A stretch of 64,000 bases of DNA from Allofranklinella schreckenbergeri (GTDB lineage Bacteria > Pseudomonadota > Gammaproteobacteria > Burkholderiales > Burkholderiaceae_C): positions 1 to 64,000 of the forward strand of contig NZ_RDQM01000003.1 in assembly GCF_003703475.1 (NCBI RefSeq). Reading direction: 5' to 3'. The notes under the pieces were generated by a model that made no database searches, was not told the origin of the DNA, and worked only from the letters and a program-made list of their open reading frames with translations. Of the stretch, positions 1 through 8,364 are shown in pieces. The position numbers and the translations under genes were made by a program. How positions within the stretch are numbered: the first letter of the stretch is position 1; each line of letters starts with the position of its first letter.

Positions 1-131
1 CTCCACCGCCACCACCGCCACCACCGCCTCCACCACCTCCACCACCTCCACCGCCTCCACCGCCTCCACCGCCTCCACCGCCTCCACCGCCTCCACCGCC
101 TCCACCGCCTCCACCGCCTCCACCGCCACCC
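1..131 (+). repeat. 9-bp tandem repeat encoding polyproline
   Basis: A G-poor tract built mainly of CCTCCACCG (Pro-Pro-Pro) with CCACCGCCA variants at the left edge. The unit is a multiple of three, so slippage would change tract length without breaking the frame. A run this long would be expected to need elongation factor P (known for polyproline). Confidence 0.9.
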
Positions 132-851
132 TTCGTCCCCAAACTGCCCCACACCGGCACCACCGACCAGCAGTGCTACGAGGCCGGCAGCGATGTTCTG
201 GTCGTCTGCGACAGCCCGGAAGCCCAAGACCTCAGCGGCCCGGAAAAACAGGACGGCATGCGCCGCCTCATCCATCCGCTGAGCTACAGCGCCGTATCCA
301 ATCCGGCAGGCGGCCATTACGACAAGACCGAATGCGTCAAGGACAACCACACCGGCCTGATCTGGGAAGGCAAGGTCAACCAAAGCGGGCATCTGCGGCA
401 TTACGCAAACCTCTACACCAACTGGGACAACAATCAGCCGGGCGATGCCGGCGCATACGTGGCAGAGGTCAATACCCAGGGCCTGTGCGGCTTCAACGAT
501 TGGCGTCTGCCCACCGTGCGGGAGCTGCAAGGCCTGGTGGACTACGGCAAACCCTCTCCAGGCCCCACTATCGACACCCATTGGTTCCCGCACACCTGGA
601 CCAGTGCCTGGAATTACGGCGGCACTTGGGCTTCCGATTCGGCTGCGGGCCATTCCGCCCGTGCCTGGGGCGTCAATTTCGGCTACGGCAGCGTCGTTGG
701 TGGCAGCTGCGGCGTGCGGTGCAGTTGGTGCGGGCCAGCCAGTGAAAAGCGTGGCCTTGGGCGGTCTGCCGCGTTGCAAAGCCTTGCCGGGGCACCTGCT
801 CCGGCCGCGCTTTGCAGCCCATACCAAGCCGCTTCTTGCCCGCTCGCGTAG
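3..851 (+). CDS. DUF1566 (Lcl C-terminal) protein with long polyproline tract, 5' partial, C-terminus frameshifted
   Basis: The reading frame is already open at the window edge. It begins with 43 consecutive proline codons (positions 3-131), largely a 9-bp unit CCTCCACCG repeated in frame. A DUF1566-like domain follows, with the hallmark segments TGLIWEGK, DWRLPTVREL and AWGVNFGYG. The usual ending, RRAVQLVRASQ then stop, is present in the next frame and ends at 745. In this frame the protein instead runs on through a degenerate repeat to 851. Compared with the paralogue at 957-1496 about 10 nt are missing near 690-710, which explains the shift. The family has a C-type-lectin-like fold and is usually exported; the proline run probably acts as a stalk or wall-spanning linker (inference). 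The true start lies upstream of the window. Confidence 0.7.
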   Translation, partial: PPPPPPPPPPPPPPPPPPPPPPPPPPPPPPPPPPPPPPPPPPPFVPKLPHTGTTDQQCYEAGSDVLVVCDSPEAQDLSGPEKQDGMRRLIHPLSYSAVSNPAGGHYDKTECVKDNHTGLIWEGKVNQSGHLRHYANLYTNWDNNQPGDAGAYVAEVNTQGLCGFNDWRLPTVRELQGLVDYGKPSPGPTIDTHWFPHTWTSAWNYGGTWASDSAAGHSARAWGVNFGYGSVVGGSCGVRCSWCGPASEKRGLGRSAALQSLAGAPAPAALCSPYQAASCPLA

Positions 852-865
852 AGATCGCGAGCAGC
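735..865. repeat. Degenerate copy of the long (family 2) repeat element
   Basis: Shares the blocks GGGCGGTCTGC, CGCGTTGCAAAGCC, GCTTTGCAGCCCAT and CCGCTTCTTGCCC, in order, with the complete element at 38022-38190. Its outer ends have decayed. The frameshifted DUF1566 frame reads through it and stops inside it. Confidence 0.6.
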
Positions 866-956
866 CGCCAAGCGCTGGCCCGCAATCCTTTCAATCTGCT
901 CTTCGTCAACCCTCGGCTTCCAAAGACCAGCTCATCCCCTTCAAAGCGAGATCACC

Positions 957-1496
957 ATGCCCACCATCCAACCCCCGCCACTCCCCCGCACAACCATCCG
1001 GCTCCCCTTGCGCTGGCGCACGGCCCTCGCCGCGCTGGCCCTGGGCGCAGCCGCCATGCCCGCACTGGCCGCCTGCCCCAGCAGCGCGCAGGGGCGCTTT
1101 GTGCCCACTGGTGCGAATAACGCCGAAGTGAAAGACACGGAAACGGGCCTGATCTGGCAGCGATGCAGTGTGGGCCGAAGCTGGGATGGCAACGCTTGCA
1201 CCGGCACAGTGAGCGCCATGACGCATGAAGCCGCCCTGGCCTACGCCAAAGGGCAGGCAGACTGGCGCCTGCCCGACGTGAAGGAGCTCAGCAGTCTGGT
1301 GGACCACGGTTGCACAAGGCCGACGATCGATGCCACGGTGTTCCCGGGCACCAGAGCGAGCTGGTACTGGACGGCCACGCCCTATGCGGGCGATTCCGCC
1401 AACGCCTGGGGCGTCGATTTCAACTATGGCGTCGCCAGCGGCAGCAACAGCCGCAGCGACCGGCGTGCGGTGCGGTTGGTGCGAACCAGTCAGTGA
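957..1496 (+). CDS. Exported DUF1566 (Lcl C-terminal) domain protein
   Basis: 179 residues. The N-terminus is a signal peptide: a basic stretch, a hydrophobic core TALAALALGAAAMPALA, and predicted cleavage before ACPSS. The rest is one DUF1566 module with TGLIWQR, DWRLPDVKEL, SWYWTATPY and AWGVDFNYG, ending RRAVRLVRTSQ, which is typical of this C-type-lectin-like family. It is a shorter paralogue of the gene just upstream and lacks the polyproline stalk. Only a weak ribosome-binding site (AGCGAG) precedes the ATG. The function is not known. Members are often surface or periplasmic, and this fold is also used by targets of diversity-generating retroelements. Confidence 0.75.
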   Translation: MPTIQPPPLPRTTIRLPLRWRTALAALALGAAAMPALAACPSSAQGRFVPTGANNAEVKDTETGLIWQRCSVGRSWDGNACTGTVSAMTHEAALAYAKGQADWRLPDVKELSSLVDHGCTRPTIDATVFPGTRASWYWTATPYAGDSANAWGVDFNYGVASGSNSRSDRRAVRLVRTSQ

Positions 1497-1678
1497 TTGG
1501 TGGGGGCGTAAAGGGCGGCCTTTGCGGCGGCGTGACTATAGCCGTGGCGCGGCCGAGGTGGTGCGTTGGGGTGGTTCGTTTGAGTGGCGCGTTTGGATAG
1601 GGCCGCCCCCGGCTTTGCCTTTACCATTGCCGCCTTTTTTGCGCGGGCCCTGAGAGCCTGCTTTCCGTTTTCTGCACC

Positions 1679-4600
1679 GTGCGACTCAACTCCATCAAGC
1701 TCTCGGGCTTCAAGTCCTTTGCCGAGCCCACCACCTTCATGCTGCCGGGGCAGATGGTGGGCGTGGTCGGCCCCAATGGCTGCGGCAAGTCCAACATCAT
1801 GGATGCCGTGCGCTGGGTGCTGGGCGAGTCCAAGGCCAGCGAGCTGCGCGGCGAATCCATGCAGGATGTGATCTTCAGCGGCACGCACACGCGCAAGGCC
1901 GCCAGCCGCTCCAGCGTGGAGCTGGTGTTCAACAACGACAGCCAGCGCGCGGGCGGGCAGTGGAACCAGTATGGCGAGATCGCCGTGCGCCGCACGCTCA
2001 CGCGCGAGGGCGCGAGCACCTACTACATCAACGGCCAGCAGGTGCGCCGCAAGGATGTGCAGGATGTGTTCATGGGCACGGGTCTGGGGCCGCGCGCCTA
2101 CGCCATCATCGGGCAGGGCACGATCAGCCGCATCATCGAATCCAAGCCCGAGGAGCTGCGGCTGTTTCTGGAGGAGGCCGCTGGCGTCTCCAAATACAAG
2201 GAGCGCCGCAAGGAGACCGAGGCGCGCCTGAAGGACACGCGCGAAAACCTCACCCGCATCGAGGACATCCTGCGCGAGCTGACGAAAAACCTGGCCCATT
2301 TGGAAGGCCAGGCCGAAGTAGCCGCGCAATACACCCGCTTGCAAGAGCAGGCGCAGCAGGCGCAGCAGCAGTTGTGGCTGCTGCGCCAGAACAAGGCGCA
2401 GCAAGAGCTGGACGAAGCCCAGCAGCACGGCCAACAGGCCGTGCAAGGCTTGCAGGCCCACACTGGCGAGATGGAAGAAGCTGCCGCGCGCATGGAGCAG
2501 GCGCGCGAGCTGCACTACGCCGCGGGCGAGCAAGTCAACGCCGCGCAAGGGGCGCTGTACGAGGCATCGGCCGAAGTGGGCAAGCTGGAAGCCGAAATCC
2601 GCTTCGTGCTCGAAGGCCAGCAGCGCGCCCAGCAGCGCCTGATCGCGCTGGAACAGCAATTGGCCCAATGGCAGGGCGCAGCAGGCCAATCCAGCGAAGA
2701 ACTCGCCACGCTGGACGATGACGACGCCAGCGCCGCCGAGCGCAACGAAACCCTGGCCGCCCAGGTGCAAGAGCAGGCGGCGTTGTTGCCCGAACTGGAG
2801 CAAGCCTGGAGCGAGGCCCGCCAGGCCGCCGAGCAAGCGCGCCAGCAGGCCCAGCAAGCCCAGCAGCAATTGCAAGTGCTGGCTGCCGAGCAGCGTGGCC
2901 TGCAAGAGCGCCAGCAGCAAACCCAGCAGCGGCTCGAGCGCATCGCGCAAGAGCGCAAAGGCTTGCAAGCCTTTGACGAAGCCCATTTGCAAGAGCAGCA
3001 AGCCGCGCTGGCCGCCGCGCGCGAGGAGGCCGAATTCAACCAAGCCGCCTGGGCCGAGCTGCACGACAGCATCCCCGGGCTGGACGAGCAGCGCCGCCAG
3101 GCCCAGCAGCGCCTGCAAGCCAGCGTGGGCCAGCTCGCCAGCCTGGAGGCGCGCCTGCACGCCCTGCGCGCCTTGCAAGAGAAAGTGCAGGCCGATGCCA
3201 AGCTCGCTCCCTGGCTGGCCGAGCAGGGGCTGGGCGACTTCCAGCAACTTTGGCAGCGCCTGCACGTCGATGCCGGGTGGGAGCAAGCCGTGGAAGCCGC
3301 GCTGCGCGAACGCATGGCCGCGCTGCCCGTTTCGCGGCTGGAGGCCGTGCGCGGCTTTGCCAGCGCCGAGCGCCGCCCGCCCGCCAAGCTGGTGTTCTAC
3401 GCCGAGGGGCAGGGCGGGGAAACGCCCGGCCAGGCCCCATCGGCCGCCTTGGGCTTGCCCGCCCTGGCCGACAAGCTGCGCTGCGACGACGCGCGCCTGA
3501 GCGCCGTGCTGGCCGACTGGCTGCATGGCTGCTACAGCGCCGCCCATCTGGACGATGCCCTGGCCGTGCGCGAGCGCCTGGCCCCCGGCGAGCAAATCCT
3601 GCTGGCCGCAGGCCATTGCATCACCCGCCACAGCCTGGGCTTTTACGCCGAGGACAGCGAGCAAGCCGGCCTGCTGGCGCGCGCGCAGGAAATCGAAACC
3701 CTGCAAGAACAATGCGCCGCGCAAGAAGCCACCGTGCAGGACGAGCGCAGCGCCCAGGCCCAGGCCGAAGCCGCCTACCAAAGCGCCGCCGCCGCCGTGC
3801 AGCAGCAGCGCGCCGCTGCCGACCAGACGCAAAAACGCGCCCACGACCTGCAAGTGCAGGTGCTGCGGCTGACGCAGGAGGCCGAACACCTGCGCTCCGC
3901 CCACGCCCGGCTCGATGGCGATTGGCAAGAACTGCAAGCCGCGCAAGAAGAACTGCAAGAGCGCGCCATGGATGCCGAGGCCCGCTTTGAAGAACTCGAC
4001 GCCCAACTGGCCGAGCTGCAAGAGCGCCAGCTCGCTTGCGACGACGCCAGCGCCAGCGCCGAGCGCCAGCTCACCCAGGCGCGCGAGCAGCAGCGCCAAC
4101 TCGAGCGCCAATGGCAGGAGGCGCAATTCGGCCTGCAAAGCCTGCAAAGCCGCCGCGAAGAATTGCAGCGCCACCTGCGCACCGCCGACCAGCAACTGCA
4201 CACCGTGCAGGCCGAAATGCAGGAGGCCCACATGGAGCTGGAGCGCCTGGCCGGGCACGCCGCGCTCGATGGGCTGGAACAGGCCCAGGCCCGCAAAGCC
4301 GAGCGCGAAGCCACCCTGCATCAGGCGCGCCAGCACTACGACGACATGGGCCGCCAACTGCGCGCCGCCGACGAAGCGCGCATGCAGCAAGAGCGGGCGC
4401 TGGAGCCGCTGCGCCAGCGCATCACCGAGCTGCGCCTGAAAGAGCAGGCCGCGCAACTGGCCTGGCAACAGTTCGAGGAGCTGCTCGTCGAAGCCGGGGC
4501 CGACAAAGCCGCCGTTGCCCAAAGCATCGCCGCAGGCCAGGTGCGGCTGGAGGGGCTGCAAGGCGAGATCGACCGCATGCAGCGCCAGATGCAGGCACTG

Positions 4601-5212
4601 GGCCCCGTCAACCTCGCTGCGCTGCAAGAGCTGGAGCAAGCCCGCGAGCGCGAAACCTACCTGGACGGCCAGGCCAAAGACCTGCAAGAAGCCATGCAAA
4701 CGCTGGAGCAGGCCATCCGCACCATCGATGCACAAACGCGCGAGCTGCTGCAAACCACCTTCGACACCGTCAACCGCCACTTTGGCGAAATGTTCCCCGA
4801 GCTGTTTGGCGGCGGCCAGGCCAAACTCATCATGACGGGTGGCGAAATCCTCGACGCAGGCGTGCAAGTCATGGCCCAGCCGCCGGGCAAGCGCAACCAG
4901 ACCATCCACTTGCTCTCCGGCGGCGAAAAAGCGCTCACCGCCATTGCGCTGGTGTTTGCCATCTTCCAGCTCAACCCCGCGCCGTTCTGCCTGCTCGACG
5001 AGGTGGACGCGCCGCTGGACGACGCCAACACCGAGCGCTACGCCCGCCTGGTCAAGCGCATGAGCGCCATGACCCAGTTCCTCTACATCAGCCACAACAA
5101 AATCGCCATGGAAATGGCCGAGCAGCTCATCGGCGTGACCATGCAGGAGCGGGGCGTCTCGCGCATCGTCGCCGTCGATATGCAGGAGGCGCTGGGCATG
5201 GCCGAAGGGTGA
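1679..5212 (+). CDS. smc: Chromosome segregation ATPase SMC
   Basis: 1177 residues, the usual SMC length. It has a Walker A motif GPNGCGKS at residues 31-38 and a Q-loop region, then a long Gln/Glu/Ala-rich coiled coil (about 170-500). The hinge is near 510-660, the return coiled coil near 670-1010. The C-terminal ABC half has signature LSGGEKALTA from 1079 and Walker B FCLLDEVD at 1103-1110. SMC forms the ATP-driven ring that compacts and orients newly replicated DNA with ScpA/ScpB. The start is a GTG; the conserved MRLNSIKLSGFKSF start fits known orthologues. In many betaproteobacteria zipA and ligA follow smc; here a repeat element and an unrelated gene follow, and zipA lies at 39.4 kb. 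Confidence 0.97.
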   Translation: MRLNSIKLSGFKSFAEPTTFMLPGQMVGVVGPNGCGKSNIMDAVRWVLGESKASELRGESMQDVIFSGTHTRKAASRSSVELVFNNDSQRAGGQWNQYGEIAVRRTLTREGASTYYINGQQVRRKDVQDVFMGTGLGPRAYAIIGQGTISRIIESKPEELRLFLEEAAGVSKYKERRKETEARLKDTRENLTRIEDILRELTKNLAHLEGQAEVAAQYTRLQEQAQQAQQQLWLLRQNKAQQELDEAQQHGQQAVQGLQAHTGEMEEAAARMEQARELHYAAGEQVNAAQGALYEASAEVGKLEAEIRFVLEGQQRAQQRLIALEQQLAQWQGAAGQSSEELATLDDDDASAAERNETLAAQVQEQAALLPELEQAWSEARQAAEQARQQAQQAQQQLQVLAAEQRGLQERQQQTQQRLERIAQERKGLQAFDEAHLQEQQAALAAAREEAEFNQAAWAELHDSIPGLDEQRRQAQQRLQASVGQLASLEARLHALRALQEKVQADAKLAPWLAEQGLGDFQQLWQRLHVDAGWEQAVEAALRERMAALPVSRLEAVRGFASAERRPPAKLVFYAEGQGGETPGQAPSAALGLPALADKLRCDDARLSAVLADWLHGCYSAAHLDDALAVRERLAPGEQILLAAGHCITRHSLGFYAEDSEQAGLLARAQEIETLQEQCAAQEATVQDERSAQAQAEAAYQSAAAAVQQQRAAADQTQKRAHDLQVQVLRLTQEAEHLRSAHARLDGDWQELQAAQEELQERAMDAEARFEELDAQLAELQERQLACDDASASAERQLTQAREQQRQLERQWQEAQFGLQSLQSRREELQRHLRTADQQLHTVQAEMQEAHMELERLAGHAALDGLEQAQARKAEREATLHQARQHYDDMGRQLRAADEARMQQERALEPLRQRITELRLKEQAAQLAWQQFEELLVEAGADKAAVAQSIAAGQVRLEGLQGEIDRMQRQMQALGPVNLAALQELEQARERETYLDGQAKDLQEAMQTLEQAIRTIDAQTRELLQTTFDTVNRHFGEMFPELFGGGQAKLIMTGGEILDAGVQVMAQPPGKRNQTIHLLSGGEKALTAIALVFAIFQLNPAPFCLLDEVDAPLDDANTERYARLVKRMSAMTQFLYISHNKIAMEMAEQLIGVTMQERGVSRIVAVDMQEALGMAEG

Positions 5213-5221
5213 ATTTTTCGT

Positions 5222-5296
5222 ATTCCAATCAAAGAAAAAGTGGCTTATTGACCATCATGCCGAAACATATGGATTTTTTATTCTTTGAATTGGAAT
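5222..5296 (-). repeat. Family 1 intergenic inverted repeat, copy 1
   Basis: 75 bp between smc and the next gene. Arms ATTCCAATCAAAG and CTTTGAATTGGAAT flank the core, which on the minus strand reads TGTTTCGGCATGATGG. AT-rich against a GC-rich background. See the finding on family 1. Confidence 0.85.
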
Positions 5297-5375
5297 TTTG
5301 CATAATCGCCACGCGCCCGAGCGGTTGGGCATGCTACCCTGCACGCCCCGTCCAAGCCCCCGCCCTTGTCGCACC

Positions 5376-6548
5376 ATGAGCGCCACCCTCCTTCTCACCC
5401 TCTGCACCGCGCCGCTGATCCTGCTGACCGCGCTGCCCTTTTTCAAGGCGCGGGCCTGGTGGGTGCGCATCTGGGATTTCCCGCGCCTGCAACTGGCCAT
5501 CCTGTTGGCGCTGGCCGCGCTGGCGCAAGTGTGGTGGCTGGATGTGGCCCGCCCAGCCCCCGCCGCGCTGCTGGCCGCCACCCTCGCCAGCCTGGGCTAC
5601 CAGCTCTGGTGGATCCTGCCCTACACCCGCCTGTGGCGGCGCGAAGTGCGCTGGGCCGATGCGCACGAAAGCGGCCCACGCCTGCGCATGCTCTCGGCCA
5701 ACGTGCTCACCCCCAACCGCAACGCGCCCGCGCTGCTGGCGCTCATCGCGCAGCACCGCCCCGACATCGTCGTCACGCTGGAGAGCGACGAGTGGTGGCA
5801 GGCGCAACTTGCCCCCCTGCACGCGCAATACCCCCATCGCCTGGCCTGCCCGCTGGACAACCTCTACGGCATGCACTTGTATTCGCGCCTGCCGCTGGAT
5901 CAGGCCAGCATCGAGTTTCTGGTCGAGGCCGATGTGCCTTCCATGCACGCCAGCGTGCTGCTGCACCCGGCCGGCAACGGCCGCGAAGCCGTGCGCGCGC
6001 GCCTGCACGTGTTGCACCCCGCACCGCCCAGCCCCAACGAGGCCGACAGCTCCACCGAGCGCGATGTGGAGCTGGTGATGGTGGCCAAAAGCCTGGAGCG
6101 AGAAGACGGCCCCATCATCGTTGCGGGCGACTTGAACGACGTGGGCTGGTCGCCCACCACGCGGCTGTTTCGCAAAATCAGCGGCCTGCTCGATCCGCGC
6201 GTGGGGCGCGGCATGCTCAACAGCTTTCACGCCCATTACTGGTTTGCGCGCTGGCCGCTGGACCACTTCTTCCACAGCGACCACTTCGAGCTGGTAGGCA
6301 TTCACCGCCTGCCCACCATCGGCTCCGATCACTTCCCCGTCATGATCGAGCTGCAATACCACCCGGCCAACAAGCACCAGCAAGAAGGCCTGCAAGCCAG
6401 CGGCCAAGACCGCCAGGAGGCCCGCGCCTTCCTGCGCGAGCAAGAGGCCAGCGCAGCCGACGTGCCCGAGCCAGCCGCGCAGGAGGGGCGGCGACTGGAC
6501 GGGCAGGGCAGGGGCCAACGCGCGAGAAATGAAAAGGCCGGTTGGTAA
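5376..6548 (+). CDS. Membrane-anchored endonuclease/exonuclease/phosphatase-family protein
   Basis: 390 residues from the ATG at 5376; the frame opens earlier but the upstream stretch lies partly in a repeat. The N-terminus has about three hydrophobic helices (TLLLTLCTAPLILLTALPFF, LAILLALAALAQVWW, ALLAATLASLGYQLWW). The EEP catalytic fold follows, with SANVLTPNRN, a metal-ligand Glu in VTLESDEWW, GDLNDVGWSP, and the terminal GSDHFP with the catalytic Asp-His. The family contains phosphodiesterases, DNases and lipases, and the substrate here cannot be read from sequence. The last 45 or so residues are a polar low-complexity tail ending inside a hairpin shared with the opposite strand. No obvious functional partner is adjacent. 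Confidence 0.8.
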   Translation: MSATLLLTLCTAPLILLTALPFFKARAWWVRIWDFPRLQLAILLALAALAQVWWLDVARPAPAALLAATLASLGYQLWWILPYTRLWRREVRWADAHESGPRLRMLSANVLTPNRNAPALLALIAQHRPDIVVTLESDEWWQAQLAPLHAQYPHRLACPLDNLYGMHLYSRLPLDQASIEFLVEADVPSMHASVLLHPAGNGREAVRARLHVLHPAPPSPNEADSSTERDVELVMVAKSLEREDGPIIVAGDLNDVGWSPTTRLFRKISGLLDPRVGRGMLNSFHAHYWFARWPLDHFFHSDHFELVGIHRLPTIGSDHFPVMIELQYHPANKHQQEGLQASGQDRQEARAFLREQEASAADVPEPAAQEGRRLDGQGRGQRARNEKAGW

Positions 6549-6556
6549 CCGGCCTT
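6534..6556 (-). terminator. Hairpin terminator for the minus-strand toxin-antitoxin unit
   Basis: A perfect 10-bp stem AAGGCCGGTT/AACCGGCCTT with a 3-base loop. On the minus strand it is followed by TTTTC, so it suits the minus-strand unit. It overlaps the stop of the plus-strand gene. Confidence 0.6.
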
Positions 6557-6576
6557 GAAAACTGCCCAGCCTCCTT

Positions 6577-6769
6577 TTAAAACCCCGCTTCTTTTTGATG
6601 GCGCACCGCCAAGATGGTGATCGCATCCCCATCCACACGGTACAAGGCCACAGCCAGCGCGGATCGCCTTGACGGCGCGCTGGGCCGCATCGGGGTTTTT
6701 GGGGAGAAGAAAGCGGTAAAGGCGTTGAAGATCGACCGCAGCGCGCGGCGACCAAATCAGCGATGGCAT
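6577..6769 (-). pseudogene. RelE/ParE-type toxin remnant with internal deletion and frameshift
   Basis: The frame opens with MPSLIWSPRAAVDLQRLYRF and continues to AIRAG, a normal ParE/RelE start. At about 6650 it then joins directly, in a different frame, to AVALYRVDGDAITILAVRHQ followed by KEAGF and a stop at 6577, a normal family C-terminus. Only about 64 codons remain of the usual 95-100, so roughly the middle third is lost and the two halves are out of frame. The start overlaps the antitoxin stop by 13 nt, the usual arrangement for these operons. The toxin should be inactive. Confidence 0.8.
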
Positions 6770-7038
6770 GGGGGCAGCGGCGCGTCTTCACCCGCTTGCA
6801 GCCTGGCTAGCCAGGCATCGACTTCTTCGCCTGTCAGGTGTAGCCCTGTGCGCTGGTATTCCTCCCAGGCCTCAAGGACATCTTGCTGGAAGGCCTGGCG
6901 CTTTTCTTCCCGCTCCAAATAGTTTTCTATGGCGGTGTGCAGCATGGCATGCGCCGTGCGGTTTTGGGTTTGCGCCAAATGCTGGATGCGCTGGTGCAGC
7001 GCTTCGTCCAGGTTGAGGGATAGGGCGATCGTTGGCAT
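6757..7038 (-). CDS. Ribbon-helix-helix (CopG/ParD-like) antitoxin
   Basis: 93 residues. The N-terminal MPTIALSLNLDEALHQRIQH matches a beta-strand plus helix DNA-binding domain, and the C-terminal acidic part (ENYLEREEKRQAF, EEYQRTGLHLTGEEVDAWL) is the likely toxin-wrapping tail. A strong Shine-Dalgarno AGGAGA lies just upstream (7046-7051 on the complement). It is the first gene of a two-gene unit with the broken toxin. It appears intact, so the cell may keep it as a solitary regulator or as an antidote against a related toxin elsewhere (inference). Confidence 0.75.
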   Translation of the reverse strand: MPTIALSLNLDEALHQRIQHLAQTQNRTAHAMLHTAIENYLEREEKRQAFQQDVLEAWEEYQRTGLHLTGEEVDAWLARLQAGEDAPLPPCHR

Positions 7039-7051
7039 GAGGCGTTCTCCT

Positions 7052-7071
7052 GAATATCGGCGAATATCGGC
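7052..7071. promoter_or_regulatory. Direct repeat, possible autoregulatory operator of the antitoxin
   Basis: GAATATCGGC occurs twice in tandem directly upstream of the antitoxin ribosome-binding site. Ribbon-helix-helix antitoxins usually bind short repeats in their own promoter, so this is a reasonable operator candidate. There is no direct proof. Confidence 0.35.
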
Positions 7072-7080
7072 GCCCGCACC

Positions 7081-8067
7081 TTAGCACAGCCAATCCACCG
7101 GCCAATCCCCTCCCGGCGGGCACTCCAGCGCCACGGTTTCACCGCTGCGCGGGTGGCTAAAGCGCAGCCGCCAGGCGTGCAAGAACATGCGGTTCAGGCC
7201 CTGCTTGGCCAGGCGTTTGTTCCAGTCGAAATCGCCGTATTTCTCATCGCCCGCGATAGGGTGGCCGCTGCTGGCGGTGTGTACGCGGATTTGGTGCGTG
7301 CGGCCGGTTTTGATCGTCACCTCGATCAGGCTGGTGGCGGGCATGCCCCGCTCGGGCTGGGCGGGCCAGGTGTGGCGCACGACGAACAGCGAGAGCGCGT
7401 GCATGCCCTCGGCGTCGCTTTTCTCCGTCGGGCGCACGCGGCGTTCGCCATCGGGCAGCAGGTATTTGCGCAGGGGCGTGTCCACCACCTTGCGGCGCTG
7501 GGGCCAGGCGCCTTTGACCACGGCCAGATAGGTTTTGCCCGTGCTGCGGGCGCGAAATTGGTCTTGCACGTGGGTCAAGGCGCTGCGGCGCTTGGCAATG
7601 AGCAAGATGCCCGAAGTCTCTTTATCCAGCCGGTGCACCAGCTCCAGAAAACGCGCCTCGGGGCGGGCGGCGCGCAACTGTTCGATGACGCCAAAGCTCA
7701 CGCCGCTGCCGCCGTGCACGGCCACGCCAGCGGGTTTGTGGATGGCCAGCAGCAGCTCGTCCTCGAACAGCACGGCAAATTCCCGCGCGGGCGCAGGTGT
7801 GCCGGGGGCGGCGTTTGCGCCCGCGTCACCCACGGCGCTGGCGCGCACGGGCGGCACGCGCACGATGTCGCCTGCGGCCAAGCGGCTGTCGGCCTGGGCG
7901 CGGCCTTTGTTCACGCGCACCTGGCCGCTGCGGATGAGGCGGTACACATGGCTTTTGGGCACGCCTTTGACGGTGCGAAACAGGAAGTTATCCAGCCGTT
8001 GGCCAGCCCATTCTTCCTGCACGGTCAAAAACTGGGCGGTGGGCGAGGGCGATGCGGGGGCGGACAT
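7081..8067 (-). CDS. rluC: 23S rRNA pseudouridine synthase RluC
   Basis: 328 residues from the ATG at 8067. A longer frame to 8112 adds a poor extension, so the MSAPASPSP start is preferred. An N-terminal S4 RNA-binding domain (GQRLDNFLF...RLIRSGQVRVN) precedes the RluA-family catalytic domain. That domain has HRLDKETSG with the nucleophilic Asp148, and KTGRTHQIRVH. The enzyme isomerises uridines 955, 2504 and 2580 (E. coli numbering) of 23S rRNA. In many proteobacteria rluC sits by rne; here it lies between the decayed toxin module and a family 1 repeat. Confidence 0.93.
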   Translation of the reverse strand: MSAPASPSPTAQFLTVQEEWAGQRLDNFLFRTVKGVPKSHVYRLIRSGQVRVNKGRAQADSRLAAGDIVRVPPVRASAVGDAGANAAPGTPAPAREFAVLFEDELLLAIHKPAGVAVHGGSGVSFGVIEQLRAARPEARFLELVHRLDKETSGILLIAKRRSALTHVQDQFRARSTGKTYLAVVKGAWPQRRKVVDTPLRKYLLPDGERRVRPTEKSDAEGMHALSLFVVRHTWPAQPERGMPATSLIEVTIKTGRTHQIRVHTASSGHPIAGDEKYGDFDWNKRLAKQGLNRMFLHAWRLRFSHPRSGETVALECPPGGDWPVDWLC

Positions 8068-8166
8068 GGCGGCAGGGCAGGGCAGAGAGCAAAAGCCGCG
8101 CACTGTAGCCAAGTTTGCGGCCGGTGAGGGGGTGGTGTGGCAGGGAGGCGGCTTTCCAAGTGTTTT

Positions 8167-8246
8167 ATTTCTATTTCAAGAGAAATAAAATATCCTTGTT
8201 TTGGCAACATTGATATAAAAGTAATTTTATATTGATATGTAATTTG
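8167..8246 (+). repeat. Family 1 intergenic inverted repeat, copy 2 (divergent)
   Basis: Left part TTTCTATTTCAAGAGAAATA is identical to that of the copy at 59305. The core is degenerate (TTGTTTTGGCAACATTGATA). It lies between the divergent rluC and xerD starts, one of only two copies in a divergent gap. Confidence 0.7.
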
Positions 8247-8364
8247 AAAATTCTGCAAAGCCCGCCTGGCAGGTAGGCGGAGCGCCCTAAGATGGCAGCT
8301 TTGCTGGATTTCCCGCTTGCTTTGCGCCTCCTTTTTGCCTTCTTTCCCGCCGCCCTGTATCCCG

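Noticed and set aside
1-131. Possible CRISPR-like or satellite array
   Set aside because: The repeat unit is 9 bp with no spacers and is translated as polyproline in frame with a recognisable protein.
1490-5095. A 1201-codon open frame opposite smc
   Set aside because: Rich in Leu/Gly/Ala and lacking motifs; it arises from the high GC content and the third-position bias of smc on the other strand, which has full SMC motifs.
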